Source: an uncultured Ignavibacteriota bacterium
GTDB taxonomy: Bacteria; Bacteroidota; Ignavibacteria; UBA10030; UBA8401
Assembly (NCBI GenBank): GCA_903884005.1
Contig: CAISDA010000079.1
Location: forward strand, 1-64,000
Length of the DNA stretch: 64,000 bases
Direction of reading: 5' to 3'
Shown: positions 37,766 to 46,150 of the stretch, one piece after another
Layout of the letters: each line of letters opens with the position of its first letter
How positions within the stretch are numbered: the first letter of the stretch is position 1
Notes under the pieces: model-generated
The model's input: only the letters and a program-made list of their open reading frames with translations
Told to the model about the DNA's origin: nothing
Databases searched by the model: none
Position numbers and translations under genes: made by a program

Positions 37766-37939
37766 TAACTACTCGGTGTGAATACAAATCACTGTCATCC
37801 TGAGCGAAGCGAAGGATCTAAATAATTATCGCTCGGGGAAGCACATAATCACTGTTTCCTGTTGCCGTGTTTATGTTAGATTCTTCGGTCGCTGCGCTCC
37901 CTCAGAATGACATGGACTTGAGGGAGCGTTGAGTAGTTA
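37766..37939. repeat. Palindromic (MITE-like) repeat element inside the dcw cluster
   Basis: The inner arms, TGTCATCCTGAGCGAAGCG-type text at 37793-37819 and its imperfect inverted partner ending CCTCAGAATGACA at 37878-37912, belong to a widespread dispersed palindrome type seen between genes of many bacteria. Outside them a 9-bp perfect inverted repeat, TAACTACTC (37766-37774) and GAGTAGTTA (37931-37939), may be the true ends. The right end supplies the stop codon of the PH-domain gene. The element would add a long hairpin to the murG-murC mRNA. Confidence 0.7.
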
Positions 37940-38425
37940 TCTTTTACGCTGCAATCTGAATCTGTTGGTCTTTCGTTTCGGCGTATGCGCGGCGATCGAC
38001 TCCATTGCCGCGAGCAATTCTTTTTCACGTTCGTAGCGCCCGATGCGGACGCGGTACGCGCGGCGGGACCCGCGCACTTTCAGTATCACCACCTGCATTT
38101 TTCCGGCGGTGCGCACGCCGCGTTCTTTGCCGATATGCATCCATTCGATGTCGCCGAAGGCGACCTGCTGTTCGCCGAATTTATGATGAAACACGATCGC
38201 CCGGTCCGTTACGACAATTTTTCTGTCGCGGATCTTATTGAGCACGAGCATGACGAACGCCTGGATCACAAAAAACGCGAAAATAAATAACAGCGGATCG
38301 CGGATGACGAAATGGAACTGCTCGTCGATGACCCATCCGCGGATGCCGACATAGAGCAGCATTGTCACCAGGTACATCAGCATCTGCTGATAGTAAAAGT
38401 CCAATTTGTATTTATACTCTGTCAT
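37937..38425 (-). CDS. Membrane protein with bacterial PH-like domain
   Basis: A 162-residue protein with two membrane helices (about residues 12-30 and 42-64) followed by a bPH2-like beta-rich domain (RKIVVTDRAIVFHHKFGEQ, VAFGDIEWMHIGKERG, VVILKVRGSRRAYRVRIG) and a very basic C-terminus (TPKRKTNRFRLQRKR). It overlaps the end of murG by 14 nt, so it is translationally coupled to a peptidoglycan gene. It is not a standard dcw member; PH-like membrane proteins of this sort have no assigned role in division. It may anchor or regulate MurG or lipid II delivery, but that is conjecture. Confidence 0.7.
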   Translation of the reverse strand: MTEYKYKLDFYYQQMLMYLVTMLLYVGIRGWVIDEQFHFVIRDPLLFIFAFFVIQAFVMLVLNKIRDRKIVVTDRAIVFHHKFGEQQVAFGDIEWMHIGKERGVRTAGKMQVVILKVRGSRRAYRVRIGRYEREKELLAAMESIAAHTPKRKTNRFRLQRKR

Positions 38426-39530
38426 GGCCCTTCACCGTCGATTCCGATTGCGCCAGCGCGATAATGCGCTGTGCGATGTCTCTCCCCGCATGGGGTTTTC
38501 CGAGCGCGCTGCTGTGTGCGCTCATTGTCCGGCGCTTGTCGTCATTGTTCAACAGATCACAGACCGCACCGAACAAATGTTCCGGCGCATCCGCATCGGA
38601 AATCATCACCGCGGCTCCCGCATCCGCAAGGGCGCGGGCGTTCAGTTCCTGATGATTCGCCGCCGCATGCGGATATGGAATGAGTATAGCCGGCTTGCCG
38701 AGCCGTGTCAATTCTGCCAGCGTCGTCGCCCCCGAGCGGCAGATGACACAGTCGGCTGCGGCATACGCGATGCTCATCGCATCGATAAATTCCATCACGC
38801 GCACTCTGTCACTTCCGTGCGTCTGCAGCGCGTCTGCACCGGGATATTTTCCCGTCTGCCACAAGATCTGAAATCCCATTTCCGTCAAGGGCGCAATGCT
38901 CGGTGCCAGTGCGATGTTGATAGAGGCCGCTCCCAGACTCCCTCCGAACACCAACAGCGTTTTTTTCGTCCCGTCGAAGCCGAACGACCGGATTGCCTCG
39001 TCGCGCGTCACCGTTGTCAATTCGTCCCGCGTCGGCGTGCCCACAACGTGTGCTGCGACTCCCTTCGGCAGCCAGCGCTTCGTCACATCGAATGTGATGA
39101 GCACCTGCGAAACGCGGCGCGCGAGCATGCGTGTGGTGGCTCCTGGAAAACTATTGCTTTCGTGGATCACCGTCGGTATGCCCATAAGCGATGCCACGAA
39201 CAGGACCGGGCCGCACACATACCCGCCTGTTCCGACAACCACATCCGGCCTCAGCATCCGGAGCAGCCGAAACGACTGCGTCAGCGCGGCAACGGCCTTC
39301 ACCGGGAACAGCATGTTGTCGAATGTGAAACGCCGCTGAAAACCGCTGATCCAGATCGTATGAAACTCATATCCTTTTGCAGGCACCACGCGCGCTTCGA
39401 TCCGGTTTTTTGTGCCGACAAAGACACACCGCACGGCCGGATCGATCTTTGTCAATTCTTCGGCAATGGCGATGGCGGGAAACACATGGCCGCCTGTACC
39501 ACCGCCCGCAAAAAGCACTGTCATGGACAT
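38412..39530 (-). CDS. murG: Lipid II synthase MurG (N-acetylglucosaminyltransferase)
   Basis: A 372-residue GT28 enzyme that transfers GlcNAc from UDP-GlcNAc to lipid I at the inner face of the membrane. The glycine-rich N-terminal loop FAGGGTGGHVFP, GTGGYVCGP and HESNSFPG fall in the acceptor domain; VFGGSLGA, CRSGATTLAEL and PYPHAAANHQELNA form the donor domain. Two of these Gly loops are diagnostic. It follows ftsW with a 7-nt gap and overlaps the PH-domain gene. Length is normal. Confidence 0.96.
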   Translation of the reverse strand: MSMTVLFAGGGTGGHVFPAIAIAEELTKIDPAVRCVFVGTKNRIEARVVPAKGYEFHTIWISGFQRRFTFDNMLFPVKAVAALTQSFRLLRMLRPDVVVGTGGYVCGPVLFVASLMGIPTVIHESNSFPGATTRMLARRVSQVLITFDVTKRWLPKGVAAHVVGTPTRDELTTVTRDEAIRSFGFDGTKKTLLVFGGSLGAASINIALAPSIAPLTEMGFQILWQTGKYPGADALQTHGSDRVRVMEFIDAMSIAYAAADCVICRSGATTLAELTRLGKPAILIPYPHAAANHQELNARALADAGAAVMISDADAPEHLFGAVCDLLNNDDKRRTMSAHSSALGKPHAGRDIAQRIIALAQSESTVKGHDRV

Positions 39531-39537
39531 TGTTCCC

Positions 39538-40743
39538 TTAAAACACTTTTCCGACGCTTGGCTGCGGCTTGACGGCCGGCACAGGCGCAGGTTCGATCGG
39601 CGCCAGGCGCGGATTCATTTCCGTCTGCGACGAGATGTTCAGCAGCACGCCGACCGCGAACGCCGAGAAAATGATGGCCGATCCTCCGTAACTCACAAAG
39701 GGCATTGGCAGCCCCGTTGTGGGCACAAGGCCCAGTGTCACCATTGCATTGCCGAGCGCGTACGTCACGATCGAGACCGTGATGGACAGCGCAAGAAATT
39801 TTCCGAGATCATCCGGCGCATGTTTCGCAATGCGCAGCCCGCGCAGCAGAATCAACAGGAAGACAGTCATGAAGATTATCGTTCCGATCAATCCGTATTC
39901 TTCCCCCACGATCGAGAAGATGAAGTCGCCGTACGATTCGGGCAGGAAGAGATCGCGCTGCTTGCTCTGTCCCATCCCGACGCCGAAGATGCCGCCGTTG
40001 CCGAATCCGATGATCCCCTGCCACAATTGATACTTTGCCTTCTGCAGGCCTTCGGGATTGTCGCCGAACCCGAAATAGGCCAGCACGCGCTGACGCCGGT
40101 ACGCGGCTGTGAGCATATACACCAGGAGCGTCGGAACGAGTGCGAGCATCGAATACGCGAGATGCTTGATCCGTGCGCCGCCGATGAACATCATCAGCAT
40201 GCCGAGCATGAAAATGATGCCGCCCATGCTGAAGTTCGGCTGCGCCAGCACGAGCACGGACACCGCGCCCACCCACATCAGCAGCGGCAGGAATCCTTTT
40301 TTCAGGTCGTTCAGTTTCTCTTTCTTCGTCGAGAGCAGCGTGCTCAGATGGAACAGCAGCGCAAACTTCGCAAACTCCGACGGCTGAAAACTGAATCCGC
40401 CGATCGAGAGCCACCGCACAGCTCCTTTGGTCTCGCCGCCGAACACCTTCGTCACAACGAGCAGGATGATCGCTCCGATCAGCACAGCCTTCGTGTAGTC
40501 CTTGTACTTGTGATAGTCAACGCCGATGCCAATGAACAGTACCACCAGTCCGATGAGCACTTTCACGATATGTTTGTTGACGAGTCCGCTTTCGGATTTC
40601 AAATTTTGCAGCGCCCATGCGGATGACGCGCTGTACACGATGAATGTGCTCACGCCCATCAGCACGATGACGACGATGAATGTCAAAGGATCAATATGAT
40701 TGCGCTTCTTCCCCACGTCCGGCTTCCTCTTGTTACAATGCAT
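39538..40743 (-). CDS. ftsW: SEDS peptidoglycan polymerase FtsW
   Basis: A 401-residue polytopic membrane protein with about ten helices. SEDS landmarks: GGFSFQPSEFAKF, LAQPNFSMG, SIVGEEYGLIG (the conserved acidic pair region), and PTTGLPMPFVSYGGSA near the end. FtsW polymerises glycan strands with its partner transpeptidase FtsI at the septum. The gene begins inside the 3' end of murD (11-nt overlap). A proline-rich cytoplasmic tail (APIEPAPVPAVKPQPS) follows the last helix. Confidence 0.95.
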   Translation of the reverse strand: MHCNKRKPDVGKKRNHIDPLTFIVVIVLMGVSTFIVYSASSAWALQNLKSESGLVNKHIVKVLIGLVVLFIGIGVDYHKYKDYTKAVLIGAIILLVVTKVFGGETKGAVRWLSIGGFSFQPSEFAKFALLFHLSTLLSTKKEKLNDLKKGFLPLLMWVGAVSVLVLAQPNFSMGGIIFMLGMLMMFIGGARIKHLAYSMLALVPTLLVYMLTAAYRRQRVLAYFGFGDNPEGLQKAKYQLWQGIIGFGNGGIFGVGMGQSKQRDLFLPESYGDFIFSIVGEEYGLIGTIIFMTVFLLILLRGLRIAKHAPDDLGKFLALSITVSIVTYALGNAMVTLGLVPTTGLPMPFVSYGGSAIIFSAFAVGVLLNISSQTEMNPRLAPIEPAPVPAVKPQPSVGKVF

Positions 40744-42118
40744 TCACGATGGATTTAAACACCCTGCCGCGTTCTTCATAATCCTTGAACCAGTCGAACG
40801 ATGTGCACGCCGGCGCCAGCAGCACAATATCGCCCGGCTGCGCCAGCGACGCTGCGACTGCGACGGCATGTTCCATCGAGACGCGGTTCGGCACGGCCGC
40901 GCCCGTCGTGTCAACGCGCCGGACGGGAACCGTGCCGCTGAAATTTTTCTCTATCGTCTCCGCCGACGCGCCGGTGGCGACAATGGCGCGGACATGCTGC
41001 TTCACCAGGTCGACGATCGTCGTATAATCGTTTCCCTTGTCCATGCCGCCGAGCATCAGCACGATGGGCTCTGTGTAACTCTTGAGCGCTGCAGCAACCG
41101 CCTCGACCGTCGTCGCCTTGGAATTGTTGATGTACGTGATGCCGTTGACTTCGCGCACATATTCCTGCCGGTGTTCCACTCCCTTAAAACTGCGGAGCGT
41201 GCCGCGTATGGATGCAGGTTCGATTCCCAGCAGCCGCGCGGCCAGTGCGGCAGCCATGGCATTATACACATTGTGATCGCCGCGTATGCCGATCTCGTCC
41301 ACGGAGATGATGGGTATCGACGTTCCGTTGAGCCGCGTGATGAGGATCCCCTCGTCAACATAGGCGCCTTCGTTCACGCGCCCGCGGAGGCTCACATGCA
41401 ACTGCCGTGCGCTGGCCGCGGCGAGCTTTTGTACGCTCCACTCGTCGTCGACGTTCCAGATGACCGTGTCGTTCTCGGTCTGGTTCATGATGATCCGCGC
41501 TTTCGCGTCCGCATACTTTTCCATCGACGACTCGTAACGGTTGAGATGGTTCTGCGTGATATTCAACACGATCGCGATCGACGGACGGAATGCTTCTATC
41601 GTATCGAGCTGGAAACTGCTCACTTCGAGCACAACGGCCGTGTCGGGTGTCACATCATCGACGACGGCAGAAAACGCAGTGCCGATATTGCCGGCAAGCA
41701 CGTGGTCCTTTCCGGCGTCGGCAAGCATACGCTCGAGCAGTGTCACCGTTGTGGTCTTGCCGTTGCTCCCGGTGACCGCGATGATGGGCGCCGGACACAG
41801 CCATGAGGCCGCTTCGATCTCTGCAACCACACGGAGTCCCCGGCGGCGCGCTTCTTTCATGACAGGCGCATGGGACGGAACGCCCGGACTGGCCACGATC
41901 AGATCGGCGTCGAAGACACGTTCCGAATGGCCGCCCGCTTCATAGGCAACGCGGCTGCCGGCCAGCACGGCAATGCTCTCGCCGAGCGCGTCGGCGGGCG
42001 CCGCATCGCTCACGAAGACGACAGCTCCGTGGCGCTGCAGCATGACCGCCGCCGCGACTCCGCTTCGCTCCGCTCCAAGCACCGATATTTTTTTCCCGTG
42101 AAGATCCTGTTCGCGCAT
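40733..42118 (-). CDS. murD: UDP-N-acetylmuramoylalanine--D-glutamate ligase MurD
   Basis: A 461-residue Mur ligase that adds D-Glu to UDP-MurNAc-L-Ala. The N-terminal UDP-binding domain (ISVLGAERSGVAAA) replaces the longer one of MurE; the ATP loop is VTGSNGKTTTV near residue 117; LNITQNHLNRY and GVEHRQEYV and NNSKATT follow in the expected order. It lies 5 nt downstream of mraY and overlaps ftsW by 11 nt. Confidence 0.95.
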   Translation of the reverse strand: MREQDLHGKKISVLGAERSGVAAAVMLQRHGAVVFVSDAAPADALGESIAVLAGSRVAYEAGGHSERVFDADLIVASPGVPSHAPVMKEARRRGLRVVAEIEAASWLCPAPIIAVTGSNGKTTTVTLLERMLADAGKDHVLAGNIGTAFSAVVDDVTPDTAVVLEVSSFQLDTIEAFRPSIAIVLNITQNHLNRYESSMEKYADAKARIIMNQTENDTVIWNVDDEWSVQKLAAASARQLHVSLRGRVNEGAYVDEGILITRLNGTSIPIISVDEIGIRGDHNVYNAMAAALAARLLGIEPASIRGTLRSFKGVEHRQEYVREVNGITYINNSKATTVEAVAAALKSYTEPIVLMLGGMDKGNDYTTIVDLVKQHVRAIVATGASAETIEKNFSGTVPVRRVDTTGAAVPNRVSMEHAVAVAASLAQPGDIVLLAPACTSFDWFKDYEERGRVFKSIVNAL

Positions 42119-42123
42119 GTGGG

Positions 42124-43239
42124 TTACCGTACTTTGAACGTTGTCAGACTGACGATCATCAGCAAGATGGCGATGATGTAAAACCGTGTCACAATTTTAG
42201 GCTCGGGCACGCCGAGCATCTCGAAATGGTGGTGCAGCGGCGCCATCCTGAAAACACGCCGCCCTTCGCCGTACCGTTTCTTCGTGTATTTGAAATAGAG
42301 ACGCTGGATGATCACCGAGATCGTTTCCATGAAAAACACGCCGCCGAGGATCGGCAGGATCAATTCTTTTTTCACCATCACGGTGAGTGCGCCGATCGCA
42401 CCGCCGAGTGCGAGCGAGCCGGTATCGCCCATGAACACCTGGGCGGGATACGAGTTGTACCACAAAAAACCGAGCGATGCCCCGACCAGCGCCGTGCAGA
42501 AGATCACCAGTTCGCCGTTGCCCTTCAAATAGATGATGCTGAGATAATGGCTGATCTCGATATTGCCCGACATGTAGCAGATCACCGCCAATGTCAGCGC
42601 GACAATGCCCACAGTGCCGATCGCCAGGCCGTCCAGTCCGTCGGTCAGATTCACCGCGTTCGATGTTGCGGTGATCACGAAGATCACGACGGGAATATAG
42701 AGATACGAAAAATCGACCATCACGTTCTTGAAAAACGGAACCGTCGTGAGCGTGTTGGCGTGAATATGCGAAAGGTCCGGGGATACATAGAGCGCGGCGC
42801 CGAGTATCGTTCCCACCGCCACCTGCCCGACGATCTTGTACCATCCGATCAATCCCTTCGGCTTCTTCTTCACCACTTTCAAATAGTCGTCGAGGAACCC
42901 GACAAAACCCAGCCCGACGGTGACCATGATGATGAGGAGCACATAGCGGTTTGTCAGGTCGCCCCACAACAGCGTCGGCACGAGCACCGAACCCAGCACG
43001 ATAAGGCCTCCCATGGTGGGCGTGCCGGCCTTGCTCAAATGATTTTTCGGAGCTTCGAGCTTTGCCGCTTCGCCGATCTGCAGTTTTTTCAGGAGCGCAA
43101 TAATTTTCGGGCCGATCCAGAAACTCATGATGAGCGCAGTGATCGCCGCAGCCGCAGAACGGAACGTCAGGAACCGGACGACGCCGAATCCGGGCGGGTG
43201 GTATAATTTTTCTATGAGCGTAAAAAAATAAAACAACAT
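42124..43239 (-). CDS. mraY: Phospho-MurNAc-pentapeptide translocase MraY
   Basis: A 371-residue integral membrane enzyme with about ten helices that makes lipid I from UDP-MurNAc-pentapeptide and undecaprenyl phosphate. Conserved motifs: KAGTPTMGG, the Asp pair in FLDDYLKVVKKKPKGL, NAVNLTDGLDGLA, GDTGSLALGG and the late HHHFE. All are in the usual order and length is typical. It is followed after 5 nt by murD and lies 22 nt after murF. Confidence 0.97.
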   Translation of the reverse strand: MLFYFFTLIEKLYHPPGFGVVRFLTFRSAAAAITALIMSFWIGPKIIALLKKLQIGEAAKLEAPKNHLSKAGTPTMGGLIVLGSVLVPTLLWGDLTNRYVLLIIMVTVGLGFVGFLDDYLKVVKKKPKGLIGWYKIVGQVAVGTILGAALYVSPDLSHIHANTLTTVPFFKNVMVDFSYLYIPVVIFVITATSNAVNLTDGLDGLAIGTVGIVALTLAVICYMSGNIEISHYLSIIYLKGNGELVIFCTALVGASLGFLWYNSYPAQVFMGDTGSLALGGAIGALTVMVKKELILPILGGVFFMETISVIIQRLYFKYTKKRYGEGRRVFRMAPLHHHFEMLGVPEPKIVTRFYIIAILLMIVSLTTFKVR

Positions 43240-43261
43240 AATGGCCTGTCTTCAATAAATG

Positions 43262-44635
43262 TTAGAGATGCGCGACAATGGTTTCCATCGCCATCCCGCG
43301 CGAACCTTTTACAAGCACCGTATCGCCGGGTGCGGCGATCGACTTCAGGATCGCCACCGCCTCGTCCTTCGTTGCACAATGGTACGACTCAGCCAGGCGC
43401 GCCGATGCAGCAATGTGGTGCGCAAGCACGCCGTACGTCAGCAGCACATTCGGCTTCAACTTGCGCACCGCCCTGCCGATGGCCGCATGCTCCCGTTCCG
43501 AAGCGTTGCCCAATTCCTTCATGTCGCCCAGGACGGCAATTTTTTTACCGGCCGATTTCATCGACATCAGCGTCGCAAGCGCGGCAAGCATCGAATCCGG
43601 ATTTGCATTGTACGTATCGTTGAGTATCGTCAGGCCGTTGCGCATCACGATCTCCATCCGCTTCGATGCCGACGTGAACGCCGACAACGCCTTCTCCGCG
43701 GCGCTGAGAGGGATCCCGAAGGCAGTTCCAACGGCGATCGCCGCCAGGGCATTCGACACATTGTGCATGCCCGAGGCGCCGAGCGTGAATTGACGTCTGC
43801 GGTGCAGCCGCTTCGTGGTGCACACGAACACAGGCCTGCCGTCGTCCGTCACGCTCACATTGTTCGCCCTGACGTCAGCGTCGGGGGCTATGCCGTATAA
43901 CAATTTTTTCGCGAGTCCGGAGGAGGCTTTCACGAGCATCGGATCATCGGCGTTCACGAAGGCTGCACCGTAGGAGCCGTCCATGAACCTGTATAATTCC
44001 GTTTCTTCTTTTGCCACGCCCTTGAGATCGGTGAAAAATTCCAGATGCTCCCTGCCGATGTTCGTGATGACCGCATGCGTCGGCAGGGCGATGGAGCATA
44101 AATTCTGCAGTTCGCCAAAATGATTCGTGCCGAGTTCAAGCACGGCGATCTGATGCGACGGCTTCAGACGGAAAAGCATCTGCGGAACGCCGATGTGATT
44201 GTTGAGATTGCCTTCCGTGCTGAGCACCGTGTATTTTTGCCGCAGCACCGAAGCGATCATGTCCTTGGTCGTCGTTTTTCCGTTGCTGCCCCCGACGGCG
44301 ACAATGGGAATGTCGAATTTCAAGCGGTAGAGCCACGCCAATGTACCAAGCGCCTTCGTCGTATTGGGAACGACGACGACCGCCGCATTCATTTTTTTGA
44401 GCGCAGCGGCGTCATACTTCGCGTCGACCACGATCGCAGATGCTCCCGCACCGGCGGCGTTGAGGACGAACTCGTGTCCGTCGAATGTGTCGCCGCGAAG
44501 CGCGAAGAATACATTGCCGGGGGCAACCGTTCGCGAATCGGTGGACACGCCGGTCAGGCGTTTACCGCGCTGCGCGCCGGACTGAAATATTTCAGCGCCG
44601 GAGAGCATTGACAAATCCTTGATCGAAAGATTCAT
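43262..44635 (-). CDS. murF: UDP-MurNAc-tripeptide--D-alanyl-D-alanine ligase MurF
   Basis: A 457-residue Mur ligase that adds D-Ala-D-Ala to complete the stem pentapeptide. The N-terminal domain has GVSTDSRTVAPGNVFFALRG typical of MurE/MurF; the ATP loop is GGSNGKTTTKDM near residue 117; ELGTNHFGEL, NADDPM and NDTYNANPDSM follow, the last being characteristic of MurF. The ATG overlaps the murE stop (ATGA). Confidence 0.95.
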   Translation of the reverse strand: MNLSIKDLSMLSGAEIFQSGAQRGKRLTGVSTDSRTVAPGNVFFALRGDTFDGHEFVLNAAGAGASAIVVDAKYDAAALKKMNAAVVVVPNTTKALGTLAWLYRLKFDIPIVAVGGSNGKTTTKDMIASVLRQKYTVLSTEGNLNNHIGVPQMLFRLKPSHQIAVLELGTNHFGELQNLCSIALPTHAVITNIGREHLEFFTDLKGVAKEETELYRFMDGSYGAAFVNADDPMLVKASSGLAKKLLYGIAPDADVRANNVSVTDDGRPVFVCTTKRLHRRRQFTLGASGMHNVSNALAAIAVGTAFGIPLSAAEKALSAFTSASKRMEIVMRNGLTILNDTYNANPDSMLAALATLMSMKSAGKKIAVLGDMKELGNASEREHAAIGRAVRKLKPNVLLTYGVLAHHIAASARLAESYHCATKDEAVAILKSIAAPGDTVLVKGSRGMAMETIVAHL

Positions 44636-46137
44636 GATGGTTCGGTGTTGGATAAAAACTGCGCCACGATTTCTTTGTCGCTGAAATGGGTCTTCAGAGA
44701 CCCGATGATCTGATAGTCTTCATGCCCTTTGCCGGCGATCAGCACCACATCGCCCGGTGCGGCCGAAGCGAGCGCCTGTTCGATCGCCGAGCGTCGGTCC
44801 AGCTCCACGGTCACATCGTTCCGGTTGTTCATCCCGCCGAGGATCGCATCCGCGATCGATTGCGGATCTTCGGTGCGCGGATTGTCCGTTGTCACGATCA
44901 CACGGTCGCTGTAGCGTTCGGCGATGGCGCCCATCAGCGGACGCTTGTGAACGTCCCTGTCGCCTCCGGCACCGAACACGGTGATCACCGACCCCGCGGC
45001 ACCCGGCGGCAGGATCGCCCGAATGGTCTGCAGACAGTTTTCGAGCGCATCCGGCGTGTGCGCATAATCCACGATTGCCGTCCAGCCGCGGGACGAATGA
45101 AACTGTTCGAACCGTCCCGGCGCCGGGCTCAAGCGCCGGATCTGCTCCGCGCTGATATCGATACGCGGTTCCACGCTGTTGACTGCGGCATAGGCCGCAA
45201 GAAAATTCGACACGTTGAATGTTCCCGTCATGGCGGTTTCCACCGCTGTGCCGTTGACGTCGGCCGTAAACCCCGATGTGCTCATGCGCACATGGTCGGC
45301 CCGGTAGTCGGCCGCATTGTCGATGCCGAAGGTGACGATGCGCGCACGCGTGGTTCCGACGATCGCTGCTCCCTGCGGAGAGTCCGCATTGACGACGGCA
45401 ACAGCATCGGGTGCGAGCATGTCGAACAATATTTTTTTTGCCTGAAAATAGTCGGCCATCGTTCCGTGATAATCCAGATGGTCCTGCGTCAGGTTCGTGA
45501 ACACTGCCGCCGCGAACGGGATGCCGTAGACGCGGTCCTGATGAAGCGCATGCGAGGATACCTCCATCACCGCATGCGTGCAACCCTCTGTCACCATGCG
45601 CGCGAGGAGCCCGTGCAGTTCGAGCGATTCCGGAGTCGTATGCGTCGCCGGCATGCTCTCGTGTCCGATCGCATACCCGATGGTGCCGATGAGCCCCACT
45701 TTTGCGCGGCCGTCGGCCTCCAGGAGCTGTTTGATCAAATACGTCGTTGTGGTTTTACCGTTCGTTCCCGTCACGCCGATGATGCGAAGGCTCCGCGCGG
45801 GATGCCCGAAATAATTTGCCGACATGCCGGCCAGCGCCTTGCGCGTGTTCGCCACGACAAGCTTCACGGTGCCCGTATGCATGCAGAGCGGGTCCGGCGG
45901 ATTCGTGTCGTCTTCGGTCACGATGACCTTTGCCCCGTTCGCGATCGCATCGCCGATGAACCGGTGGCCGTCGGCGGCGGCACCGCGCAGAGCAACGAAG
46001 ACTCCGCCGCGTCCGACGGTGCGCGAGTCGTAATGAATGCCCGACACCATCACGTCGTGAGTGGACGCCATTTTCCCAAAGACTGTTTGAAACATCTTCG
46101 TGACAGGCACGCCATCGAGCAATTCGTTGAGTTCCAT
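44632..46137 (-). CDS. murE: UDP-MurNAc-L-alanyl-D-glutamate--2,6-diaminopimelate ligase MurE
   Basis: A 501-residue Mur ligase. I start at ATG 46137 (MELNELLDG), 14 nt after the ftsI stop, since the in-frame codons upstream lie inside ftsI. Motifs: SRTVGRGGVFVALRG, the ATP loop GVTGTNGKTTTTYL, TNLTQDHLDYH (carbamoyl-lysine region), DYAHTPDAL, and TTDNPRTEDP. The DNPR box is the known marker for meso-diaminopimelate rather than lysine, which fits the dapD gene at the right edge of the window. It overlaps murF by 4 nt. Confidence 0.96.
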   Translation of the reverse strand: MELNELLDGVPVTKMFQTVFGKMASTHDVMVSGIHYDSRTVGRGGVFVALRGAAADGHRFIGDAIANGAKVIVTEDDTNPPDPLCMHTGTVKLVVANTRKALAGMSANYFGHPARSLRIIGVTGTNGKTTTTYLIKQLLEADGRAKVGLIGTIGYAIGHESMPATHTTPESLELHGLLARMVTEGCTHAVMEVSSHALHQDRVYGIPFAAAVFTNLTQDHLDYHGTMADYFQAKKILFDMLAPDAVAVVNADSPQGAAIVGTTRARIVTFGIDNAADYRADHVRMSTSGFTADVNGTAVETAMTGTFNVSNFLAAYAAVNSVEPRIDISAEQIRRLSPAPGRFEQFHSSRGWTAIVDYAHTPDALENCLQTIRAILPPGAAGSVITVFGAGGDRDVHKRPLMGAIAERYSDRVIVTTDNPRTEDPQSIADAILGGMNNRNDVTVELDRRSAIEQALASAAPGDVVLIAGKGHEDYQIIGSLKTHFSDKEIVAQFLSNTEPS

Positions 46138-46150
46138 GGGAGATCTTTTT

